64,000 bases of DNA from CAKZYD01 sp039814715 (GTDB lineage Bacteria; Pseudomonadota; Alphaproteobacteria; Sphingomonadales; CAKZYD01), in assembly GCA_039814715.1 (NCBI GenBank), contig JBCCAR010000010.1:27315-91314 (forward strand), written 5' to 3'. The notes beneath the pieces are model-generated. The model did no database searches and had not been told where the DNA came from. It was given only the letters and a program-made list of their open reading frames with translations. Shown here in pieces: positions 42,584-50,417 of this stretch. How positions within the stretch are numbered: position 1 is the stretch's first letter; the number at the start of each line of letters is the position of its first letter. The position numbers and the translations under genes were made by a program.

Positions 42584-44875
42584 ATGCGCGCGCAATCTTC
42601 ACTCATGGTCGGTGCATTGGCTCTTACGAGCGCCCTCCTGACTGGGTGCGGCGGCTCTGGGGGAGCAGCAACAAACATCCTGCCCAGCGCGCCAACAACC
42701 CAGGCCGCGACGCCGACCCCTACACCGACACCTGTGTCCTTCAATACGGCGGAATATCGCCGTAGCAACGGCCTCGATAACATTAATGCTATTCCCGCCT
42801 ACGAAGCTGGCGGCACGGGCGAAGGCGTTATCATCGCCATCATTGACAGCGGTATTGATAGCGCCAGCTTGGAATTTACTGGCCGCATTCATCCTGCCAG
42901 CACCAACACAGCAGGCACCCCAAGTGATTTTCAAGACATTGACGGCCATGGAACCTTTGTGGCGTCAGTGGCTGCAGGCGCCAAAAACGATAGCGGCACG
43001 CACGGTGTCGCCTTTGAGGCGCAGCTCCTTGCGCTGCGCACAGACTCAGGCCTGAGCTGCCAGGGCGTCGATGGCTGCAGCCACTTTGACAGCGATATCG
43101 CAGAAGCCCTTGACGTGGCGCGCATTGAAGGCGCGAGAGTCGCCAATATGTCGCTCGGCGGCGGCGGCGCAAATTTCCAACTGCGCCAAGCGATTGACCG
43201 CGCTACGAGCGATGATGTGATTGTGGTGATTTCAGCAGGCAATGATGGCCAATCCCAGCCCGATGATTTTGCGCTTGCAGCTCTAGACCAACGCGCCAAT
43301 GGCCGCGTTTTGATTGCTGGTTATGTGGACGATAACAATGTGATTGCCGACAGTTCAAACCGCGCTGGGAGCGCTCAGGATGTTTTTGTTGTCGCGCCGG
43401 GGGTCAGCATTCGGGCCACGGGCCTGAATAACGAAGAGTTCTTTGTAACCGGTTCTAGTTTTTCAGCGCCGCATGTATCGGGCGCAGTCGCCCTGCTTTA
43501 CGATCTCTTTCCCAATTTAACCGCCGATGAGATGATCGATTTGGTCACTTCAACAGCGACCGACCTTGGCACGCCCGGCGTAGACCCTGTGTATGGCCAT
43601 GGCTTAATCAACCTTGAAGAAGCCATTCAGCCGCAAGGCACCCTGCAAACCAGCTTGGTGAGCGTGAACGCCGACACCCAAGTGATGGGCGCGCTCGTCT
43701 CTGGAGCGGCAGGACCGTCTGCTTTTGGCAATGCGCTGTCAGCGGGTTTAACGAGCACGACAGCCGTCAGCTATGACCGCTTTAACCGTGCCTATGACAT
43801 TCCTTTGGCCCAGTTTGCCCAGAGTGCGGCGCCAACGCTGAACATCAGCGCCCTTTTCGACACCCGCCAGCGCTTCGCCCACTCCGCGCTGAGGGATGAA
43901 AGCGGCACAATTCAAGCGCAATTTTCCATGCAGCAGCAATTGCCGCTCTCAGCAGACCTCTTAAGCAGCTTTAGCGGCAGCTTCGCAGACCAAGCAGACC
44001 TTCAGCAGGTGACAGCCCAAATGCATGTGGACCTGGGGAACGCCAGCGTGTCTACCTTTGTCAATCAGCGCCCCGGCATTGGCCTTGCGCCAATCAATGA
44101 CACCGCCCTTCTATCCCTAGCGGACACAGACGCAGCGCAATTTGGCCTTGGCAGCGCGCCCACACAGTTGCGGGTCGTTGCCGACTATCATCTGCGCGGC
44201 GGATGGAAGGTTGGCATGGCTGCGGCGCGCAGCGATACCGATTTTCAAAGCGCTGAATTAGGCGGCATTGATGAAGCAGCCAGTATGACCCAAAGCGGCG
44301 TTAGCTTGGCGTGGGAAAACGAGGCTTTCGCGGTGCGCTCTACCCTAGGTGTCATCCGCGAAATAGGCCAAGTGTTTGGCGCCCAGGCAAACCGAGGGGC
44401 CCTTAGCCTGGGCCGAGGCGCACAAACGCGCTTTGCCGAGCTGGCATTTAGCGTGATTTTAGGCGGGACTTGGCGGCTGGATGGTGATGCGGCCTACGGT
44501 GTTGCGCGTCTTGATAACGCCAATATGCAAAGCTTGATCGCCGCTGGTAACGATGTGGCGTTAACCAGTTGGAGCGCGCAGCTCGCGGCCAGGGCTCTGT
44601 TGGCGCCGACAGACGCCTTTGCCTTGACTGTGCGCCAACCCCAGCGGGTTGAATCAGGAACGGCGACCTTCGCTGCTCTCGAGACCTTGTCGGCGAATAC
44701 CGCCACCTTCTCGCTTGCGCCAGATGGCAGGCAGATGGACTTTGAAGCCGCCTATGGCGTCGCCCTGCCGGGCCTGGCGACACTATCAGCCAATGTACTG
44801 CTGCGGCAAGACGCAGGCCATGTCGCTGGGCTGAATGATGTGGCGGCCTTGATGCGGCTGACCTCCCGCTTTTAA
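42584..44875 (+). CDS. Subtilisin-family (S8) serine protease autotransporter lipoprotein
   Basis: The ATG at 42584 gives 763 residues. A lipoprotein signal ends in lipobox 'LLTGC', followed by a Thr-Pro linker. The S8 protease domain has the full triad: Asp88 in 'IIDSGID', His122 in 'DGHGTFVAS', and Ser292 in 'GSSFSAPHVSGA'. The C-terminal 300 residues form an autotransporter barrel ending 'LMRLTSRF' with terminal Phe. A lipid-anchored subtilase autotransporter matches the NalP/SphB1 class, which process other surface proteins. The giant autotransporter upstream in this window is a possible substrate. Confidence 0.92.
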   Translation: MRAQSSLMVGALALTSALLTGCGGSGGAATNILPSAPTTQAATPTPTPTPVSFNTAEYRRSNGLDNINAIPAYEAGGTGEGVIIAIIDSGIDSASLEFTGRIHPASTNTAGTPSDFQDIDGHGTFVASVAAGAKNDSGTHGVAFEAQLLALRTDSGLSCQGVDGCSHFDSDIAEALDVARIEGARVANMSLGGGGANFQLRQAIDRATSDDVIVVISAGNDGQSQPDDFALAALDQRANGRVLIAGYVDDNNVIADSSNRAGSAQDVFVVAPGVSIRATGLNNEEFFVTGSSFSAPHVSGAVALLYDLFPNLTADEMIDLVTSTATDLGTPGVDPVYGHGLINLEEAIQPQGTLQTSLVSVNADTQVMGALVSGAAGPSAFGNALSAGLTSTTAVSYDRFNRAYDIPLAQFAQSAAPTLNISALFDTRQRFAHSALRDESGTIQAQFSMQQQLPLSADLLSSFSGSFADQADLQQVTAQMHVDLGNASVSTFVNQRPGIGLAPINDTALLSLADTDAAQFGLGSAPTQLRVVADYHLRGGWKVGMAAARSDTDFQSAELGGIDEAASMTQSGVSLAWENEAFAVRSTLGVIREIGQVFGAQANRGALSLGRGAQTRFAELAFSVILGGTWRLDGDAAYGVARLDNANMQSLIAAGNDVALTSWSAQLAARALLAPTDAFALTVRQPQRVESGTATFAALETLSANTATFSLAPDGRQMDFEAAYGVALPGLATLSANVLLRQDAGHVAGLNDVAALMRLTSRF

Positions 44876-45045
44876 GGGATAGGCTAGACGTCAAATAACC
44901 TCGTTTTGTGTGTGGTAGCTAGGGCTGTCCGATGAGGTATTGCGGCAACGATGACGCCGCGCCGATCAACAGGGTCACGGCTGCGGGCGACCAGACCTAA
45001 ATTTAAAAAGAGCGCCTGATGAGGCGGTCTGTCTGGTCCAAATAA

Positions 45046-45351
45046 ACCAGTTCAAGCTGCGCTGTTGAAGGGGAAGATGACCCCGAGGCTGCCAATTTGT
45101 GGATGGGTCCGGGCGCGTTTTGGACACAACCAGCTGGTGAGGTCCATATCACATCAGCCAAGCCTGGCGGCGCCGGCGCGACCGCGTTTCTAGAAATTCT
45201 AGAAGGGCCCTATCTCGTGCAGCCGGGCGATCAAGCCTTCGACAATGGCGAGCATCCGCTCAATCTTGCCCCCTCCAACATGGTCTGGATGGATGCTCAG
45301 GATCTCACTTGGATAAATACACAAAAATCGCAGAATGGATCAAAAGTGTAA
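45046..45351 (+). pseudogene. Cupin-like (DUF4437-type) protein fragment
   Basis: An open frame without a good start reads 'NLWMGPGAFWTQPAGEVHIT', 'AFLEILEGPYLVQP', 'AFDNGEHPLNL' and 'MVWMDAQDLTWI', which looks like the C-terminal part of a cupin-type DUF4437 protein. A stop codon sits directly upstream and the N-terminal half is absent. It lies at the edge of a stretch of insertion-sequence debris, which probably caused the truncation. Confidence 0.5.
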
Positions 45352-45479
45352 CCTGTGTTTGCTATCGCAAAGACCATTTCTTGGCGGCGGAACCCGTCTG
45401 GGCAATCATAACAGGGTATTTGCATGCGCAGATGCCACGGAGACCTATTGGTCTAAACCGCGAAACCTCTCCATCATAG

Positions 45480-45748
45480 GCCGTTAACGGTCCGAATTTC
45501 GCGAACGCGGAAAGGCAATTTTTCCAGGATGTGATCAACGAAATCGATGCCATTTGGGAATGGGCGGGCGGTTTATTAGTCCGCTATCGCCATATTTTGC
45601 ATAGGCTCTGCGCCACCAATAGAAACTGCTCCTGCTTACTTACAAAATACCGACAGGTCTTCGCAACATGCCCGCTTTCATCAGCATGCCGAAGAATGCG
45701 CAGTTTGCGTGCAATCTCACGTTGATCTTTTTTCATGACCATCTCCAT
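45480..45748 (-). pseudogene. Decayed IS481-like transposase
   Basis: Three pieces of an integrase-type transposase appear in order on the minus strand: a helix-turn-helix start 'MKKDQREIARKLRILRHAD' plus 'GHVAKTCRYF' from 45748; then, after a frameshift, 'FYWWRRAYAKYGDSGLINRP' plus 'PIPKW'; then, after a deletion of most of the catalytic core, 'FVDHILEKLPFRVREIRTVN'. In intact relatives that last block continues into the catalytic 'TDNG.EF'. The gene is clearly dead. Confidence 0.7.
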
Positions 45749-45817
45749 GAGCCCAAAATTTACAGGTTAAGGAAAGTGTCCCGCGAGTAACGACATATCT
45801 ACACCCATTCATGCAGC

Positions 45818-45893
45818 GTCTGCGGCGCACTTCAGGTGAAAACTTGTTTGTTGTCTCGCTCATAGCGGCTCCTTTTATTCATGAGTAGGAGCC
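45818..45893 (-). mobile_element. IS3-type OrfA 5' remnant with adjacent inverted repeat
   Basis: From 45863 the minus strand reads 'MSETTNKFSPEVRRR', the typical start of IS3-family OrfA, and then loses similarity. Immediately outside it lies a 7-bp inverted repeat, GGCTCCT/AGGAGCC (45867-45893). The match is short, so the call is tentative. The remaining sequence of 44876-46022 outside the three remnants shows no gene. Confidence 0.4.
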
Positions 45894-46022
45894 TGCGGCA
45901 ATCCCGAGGCGGTTCAGTCTTACCCTTAATCATCGTTTTTTATTGACCCGCTCAGTAGGTTTGCGAATGATAAAGTCATAGAAACCGACCAGCTTTAGTG
46001 CGGAGTCATTTAAGAAAATCGC

Positions 46023-46982
46023 ATGCTTAAGTCCTTCAACACTTCAATTGAGCGCAAGCCAAATCAGTTTGCTTACTGGCGCGAAGAGCTGTGTAATACG
46101 TTTATTGGTATGAACGCTACGAAGGTCGAAAACAGGGCATTTTCTGGATCGTTGCTCAACTTATCCATGCCCGAGCTGTGCGTTTCACGTGTCACGGCTG
46201 ATCGACATTGCATTGAACGAACCCAAACCCACATCCGTAACGATGAAGGGGAATGGCTGTTTGTTAATTTACAACTGGCTGGCTCGGCAAGGACTGAGCA
46301 GGGAGATAATCGTTTCGAAGCCAAAAGTGGAGACATTGTCTTTGTCGATACGCGCAAGCCCTATTCGATAGACCTACCGACGGCATTTGATCTTTTGTGT
46401 TTCAAAGTCCCTATTCGCCAGATGCGCAAGCATACGCGGGATGTGACTTTCTCAAATCTTCCAACTATCCCCCACACGTTTGGCCTTGCACCTATTCTCA
46501 AGAGCTATGTCGGGGCGCTGGTTGAGGAAGGTGGGAAAGGGTCCATTGAGGCCGGCCACATATTTGCAGAAAACCTCGTATCGCTATTGTGTTGCGGCTT
46601 AAAGCAGTCGCAGCCGAACAGCAAAAGCGTGAATACCCTGACAACGCAGCAAGCCGCGCGCTTTAATGATTTGGATAGCTACATCTCAGCAAACATCTGC
46701 AACCCCAGTTTGGGCTTGGCGTCCATTACCGCAGAGCTTGGAATATCAAAACGATATGTTCAAAAGCTATTCGCTGCTCAATCTACGACACTCTCAAAGA
46801 CGATATTAGAAAAACGACTGCGCGGCGCAGCAGAGACGTTGAGTGATCCATCTCGCAGCAGCCGTGTGCAAATATCTGAAATTGCTTATGCATGGGGCTT
46901 TAGCGACCTATCGTATTTTTCAAAGCGATTTAGAGAGACCTTTGGACGTAGTCCGCAGATCTATCGGAAACAAAATCACTAA
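46023..46982 (+). CDS. AraC-family transcriptional regulator
   Basis: This 319-residue regulator has an N-terminal AraC-binding-like domain of the FeaR type ('GEWLFVNLQLAGSARTEQGD', 'GDIVFVDTRKPYSIDLP') and a C-terminal double helix-turn-helix ('LGLASITAELGISKRYVQKL' and 'ISEIAYAWGFSDLSYFSKRF'). The final 'FRETFGRSPQIYR' is the family's closing signature. It is followed by a terminator and then the monooxygenase-amidase-MOSC-TonB operon on the same strand, which it probably controls. The ribosome site is weak. Confidence 0.92.
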   Translation: MLKSFNTSIERKPNQFAYWREELCNTFIGMNATKVENRAFSGSLLNLSMPELCVSRVTADRHCIERTQTHIRNDEGEWLFVNLQLAGSARTEQGDNRFEAKSGDIVFVDTRKPYSIDLPTAFDLLCFKVPIRQMRKHTRDVTFSNLPTIPHTFGLAPILKSYVGALVEEGGKGSIEAGHIFAENLVSLLCCGLKQSQPNSKSVNTLTTQQAARFNDLDSYISANICNPSLGLASITAELGISKRYVQKLFAAQSTTLSKTILEKRLRGAAETLSDPSRSSRVQISEIAYAWGFSDLSYFSKRFRETFGRSPQIYRKQNH

Positions 46983-47038
46983 ACTCTTGTCTTTATAATT
47001 CCGCAACTGTGCGCTTTAGACCCAGAATTTGGGCGGCT

Positions 47039-47062
47039 CAGCCCAAGACGGGGCTGTTTTCT
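47039..47062 (+). terminator. Rho-independent terminator after the AraC gene
   Basis: CAGCCC-AAGACG-GGGCTG forms a 6-bp GC-rich stem with a 6-base loop, followed by TTTTCTT. It lies 57 bp after the AraC stop and separates the regulator from the downstream operon. Confidence 0.7.
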
Positions 47063-47131
47063 TAGAGTTTACTCCACCGAAATTAACCCGGCATCGCAAC
47101 AAGGTGCCTTGTTTTGGATGGGGGAACATGG

Positions 47132-48214
47132 GTGGAAAAGACAGTTGCGAAAACCGTTAGCCATGGCGACTTGGCCCCTCCTTTTTCAACAAGGTTCACG
47201 CAGCGCTACGCGGTAGCCCATCCTTTTGCCGGGGCGGGGCTGGCTTTTGCTGCGCAAACCCCTGACCTTGCCATAGCAGTCAGTAAAGCAGGCGGCATCG
47301 GCGCGCTTGGTGTAGGCTTTATGTCTGCTCAGCAGCTGCGCGAAGCCATCCACGCCATTCGGGCGGCCACCTCAGCCCCTTTCAACATTAATTTCATCAC
47401 CTGTTTTGACAATGACGCGCAAATTCGCGTGTGCGCGGAAGAAGCAGTGCCTGTGGCATCCTTCCATTGGGGGCATCCTTCCAAAGAGCATTTGAACTTG
47501 CTTTTAGACGCTGGCTGCGACGTCTGGGAACAAGTGGGAACGGTTGAAGATGGCTTGAAAGCAGCAGGCGATGGCGTCTGCACAGTCATTCCGCAAGGTT
47601 GGGAAGCCGGCGGTCACAACTATGGCGGCATGGGAACGCTCGCCTTTGTTCCGGCTATGGTGGACGCTCTGAATGGTGATGCGCTCGTTTTGGCGTCCGG
47701 GGGTATCTCAGATGGCCGGGCGGTTGCGGCTTGCTTGAGCCTCGGGGCGGATGGCGTCTGGGTGGGCACCCGCTTAGTCGCCTCTCATGAAGCCCATGTT
47801 CATCCACACCATCATGATGCGCTAATTAAGGCTGGCGGGGATGAGACCATCCGCTCAGGCATATTCGGGCCTGAAATGCCCCACTTCAACCCGATGCGGC
47901 TGCTTCGCAACCAAGTGGTTGATGCCTACACCCATAAGCTTGAAGAGGTTCCAAAAGAGCGTGGTGAAATGCCCGTGATCGGCGAAACGCTGGTTCATGG
48001 GAAGCCACACACGAAGCGTAAATTCGATGTGATGCTGCCTGTGCCTGAAACAACGGGTGACTTTGAAGAAATGCCCTGGTTGTCCGGTCAAGGTGTCGGT
48101 TTGATCAAAGACATTCAGCCTGCTGGCGCCATTGTCGAGACCATGATGGCGGACGCTGCAGACGTCTTGCGGCGAACGACCGTTCAGATAACCGATGTCG
48201 CTCGGGGGCGCTAG
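47132..48214 (+). CDS. Nitronate monooxygenase / NAD(P)H-dependent flavin oxidoreductase family
   Basis: The GTG at 47132 is preferred because GGGGGA lies seven bases upstream, giving 360 residues; a TTG at 47114 is an alternative. The TIM-barrel FMN family is shown by 'HPFAGAGLAFAAQTPDLAIA', 'SKAGGIGALGVGFMS', 'VIPQGWEAGGHNYG' and 'LASGGISDGRAVAACLSLGADGV' (split across about 195-218). Members oxidise alkyl nitronates or act as reductases. The amidase start is 3 bp after its stop, so the two share an operon. Confidence 0.88.
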   Translation: MEKTVAKTVSHGDLAPPFSTRFTQRYAVAHPFAGAGLAFAAQTPDLAIAVSKAGGIGALGVGFMSAQQLREAIHAIRAATSAPFNINFITCFDNDAQIRVCAEEAVPVASFHWGHPSKEHLNLLLDAGCDVWEQVGTVEDGLKAAGDGVCTVIPQGWEAGGHNYGGMGTLAFVPAMVDALNGDALVLASGGISDGRAVAACLSLGADGVWVGTRLVASHEAHVHPHHHDALIKAGGDETIRSGIFGPEMPHFNPMRLLRNQVVDAYTHKLEEVPKERGEMPVIGETLVHGKPHTKRKFDVMLPVPETTGDFEEMPWLSGQGVGLIKDIQPAGAIVETMMADAADVLRRTTVQITDVARGR

Positions 48215-48217
48215 GCA

Positions 48218-49534
48218 GTGTCAGGCAACCCGAAAACTGCAGTTATTGAAGAGGCATTGCGCACCCTCGGTGGTGATACCCATCTCAACACAACAATCAC
48301 ACTTTTGGGCAGAGACGCGGTCAAACCAGCTCAGCATGGACCGCTTGGCGGGATGCCGCTTCTTGTCAAGGACAACATTGCAGTTGAAGGCCTACCATTT
48401 ACAGGCGGATGCCCTGCTTTTCACGATCATGTTGCAGCTAAAAGCGCTTCTGTCGTCAGCTGCTTGGAAGATGCTGGCGCGGTTGTTGTCGGAAAAGCAA
48501 ATCTGCATGAGCTGGCCTTTGGTGTCACCAGCAATAATGCTGATCATGGACCGGTTCGTAACCCACATGACACGCGCCATGTCGCGGGCGGCTCTAGCGG
48601 CGGGTCTGCAGCAGCAGTTGCGGCAGGTTTCGTGCCCTTCGCGCTTGGCACAGATACGGGCGGCTCCGGACGCATCCCAGCAGCGTTTTGCGGATGTGTG
48701 GGCTATCGCCCTACAGTCGGCCGGTATCCCAGTGACGGTGTGATGCTGTTGACCCATGTGCGAGACACTATTTCTCTTCTCGCGCAAAACATGGATGATA
48801 TTTTTGCGCTTGATCGCGCCATTACGGGCACAAAGGCGCCAAACACCGCAGATTTAGGCACGGTTACGTTTGGGCTCCTGTCCCCGTTTGGAACGGCTGG
48901 TTTGGACCCGTATGTGGAACACGTTTTTACAGCAGGCCTGCGGCAGCTTGAAGAGCGGGGCGCGAAGATAAAGCCGGTGGACGGGCATCGCCTAAGGCAC
49001 ATCGACAAAGAGATCGGTCTTGCAGTTGCTGTTGGCCAGGCGGCTCAGATTTGGGCGAAAAGTGTTCCTGAAACGCTTGGGATAAGCTTGGAAGAGTTTG
49101 TGCCGAAGATTGGCAGTCCTGATGTGCGCGGCGTGTTTGAAAGCTTTCTAGGCAGCGGCGGGCCTGTTCCAGAAACCGTTCTCGCTGAGTTCGTCGACAT
49201 CGAACTGCCAAAGCTTCAAAAAGCCTATGATGACTTGTTCGCGCAATCAGGCGTTGACGCTTTTGTTTTTCCGACCGTGGTGACATCAGCGCCGCTGATT
49301 GGACGCGATGAAACCGTTGAAGTCTGCGGTGAAGTGTTGCCGCTTTTTGAAACGCTCATTCGCAACACCGGGCCTGGCAGCCTGGCCGGAATTCCAGGGG
49401 TCACGCTTCCTCTACCCACGGAGCGCTTGCCTGTCGGTTTCGCTTTAGATGGCCGTGCAGGTGCAGATAGCGCTCTGCTGCAGGTTGCTGCATGGGCTGA
49501 AAACGCTTTAAGCGCCGAGGGCGCGGCGCAATGA
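48218..49534 (+). CDS. Amidase-signature family amidohydrolase
   Basis: This 438-residue protein starts at a GTG 3 bp after the monooxygenase. The Ser-cisSer-Lys triad is present: Lys51 in 'LLVKDNIAV', the cis-Ser in 'AGGSSGGSAAAVAAG' (126/127) and nucleophile Ser150 in 'GTDTGGSGRIPAAFCG'. The residue after the nucleophile is usually Ile or Val, not Gly, so the substrate pocket may be unusual. It would release ammonia or an amine from an amide; the substrate is unknown. It overlaps the MOSC gene by 4 bp. Confidence 0.92.
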   Translation: MSGNPKTAVIEEALRTLGGDTHLNTTITLLGRDAVKPAQHGPLGGMPLLVKDNIAVEGLPFTGGCPAFHDHVAAKSASVVSCLEDAGAVVVGKANLHELAFGVTSNNADHGPVRNPHDTRHVAGGSSGGSAAAVAAGFVPFALGTDTGGSGRIPAAFCGCVGYRPTVGRYPSDGVMLLTHVRDTISLLAQNMDDIFALDRAITGTKAPNTADLGTVTFGLLSPFGTAGLDPYVEHVFTAGLRQLEERGAKIKPVDGHRLRHIDKEIGLAVAVGQAAQIWAKSVPETLGISLEEFVPKIGSPDVRGVFESFLGSGGPVPETVLAEFVDIELPKLQKAYDDLFAQSGVDAFVFPTVVTSAPLIGRDETVEVCGEVLPLFETLIRNTGPGSLAGIPGVTLPLPTERLPVGFALDGRAGADSALLQVAAWAENALSAEGAAQ

Positions 49535-50376
49535 CTTATGTAGGAACTGTCGCAGGTCTTCACCGTTACCCAGTAAAATCGATGCTGGGCGAAACGCTCC
49601 AAGACGTGATGTGCTCGCCATCCGGCTTTGACGGCGACCGCATGGCTGCACTGATCGACACAAACAGCGGCAAAGTCGTTACAGCCAAGTTGCCGCATCG
49701 GTGGCGAAAAATGCTGGAACTGTCAGCGCGTAAAACAACTGGCGGCGATATTTCGGTCACTCTTCCTGGGCAGGAAGACATCCTATTTGGCAGCGCAGAA
49801 GCGGACGCGGTCTTGTCGCGATACCTCAGCCGCGACGTGGCTGCAGCCTTCAAGCGACCCGAAGGTCTAGAGTTTGAGCGGGCGCATCCACAAGAGGTGG
49901 TCGCTATGGGCGCGGCAGCGCAGACGCAGCATGATGTGATGCCGCTTGCGATGGCCGCTCCCGATGGGGGGTTCTTTGATTTTGCGCCCATCCATTTCGT
50001 GACCCAAACGAGCTTAGACTATGTGGGTAAGCACTTGGAAGCCGGGCAAGCACAAGCTGAACGTTTTCGCCCCAACATCATCATTCAAACAGATGATGGC
50101 GACCCGTTCATAGAAAATGGTTGGGTGGATGGCACCTTGTCGATTGGCGCACAGCTGCGCCTAAAGGTGATTTTACCAACGCCGCGCTGCGCCGTACCCA
50201 CATTGGCGCACGGGGCATTGGCAAACGATCGAACCGCCTTGCAGTGCATTACCCAAGAAAACAAACAGCCAATTTTGGACATGGGCAACCTCGCCTGCCT
50301 GGGCGCTTACGCGCAGGTAAGCGCGCCGGGACCTATCCAGCTTGGTGACAAAATCAGATTTGAGCCGGGCCCGTAA
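49531..50376 (+). CDS. MOSC-domain protein
   Basis: This 281-residue protein has the MOSC N-terminal beta barrel ('GLHRYPVKSMLGETLQ', 'GFDGDRMAALIDTNSGKVVT') and the C-terminal MOSC core with 'FRPNIIIQTDDGDPFIENGW' and the conserved cysteine of 'TPRCAVPT'. Related YcbX/mARC proteins carry a molybdenum cofactor and reduce N-hydroxylated compounds. Together with the upstream flavin oxidoreductase and amidase this points to use of an N-oxygenated or amide compound. Confidence 0.9.
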   Translation: MTYVGTVAGLHRYPVKSMLGETLQDVMCSPSGFDGDRMAALIDTNSGKVVTAKLPHRWRKMLELSARKTTGGDISVTLPGQEDILFGSAEADAVLSRYLSRDVAAAFKRPEGLEFERAHPQEVVAMGAAAQTQHDVMPLAMAAPDGGFFDFAPIHFVTQTSLDYVGKHLEAGQAQAERFRPNIIIQTDDGDPFIENGWVDGTLSIGAQLRLKVILPTPRCAVPTLAHGALANDRTALQCITQENKQPILDMGNLACLGAYAQVSAPGPIQLGDKIRFEPGP

Positions 50377-50417
50377 AGCGCGGCAAAAAAAAGACCTCAG
50401 GGAAAAGGAAAATAACC

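Noticed and set aside
48195..48743. 182-codon plus-strand frame overlapping the amidase start
   Set aside because: It lies in another frame inside a clear amidase gene whose catalytic residues are all present.
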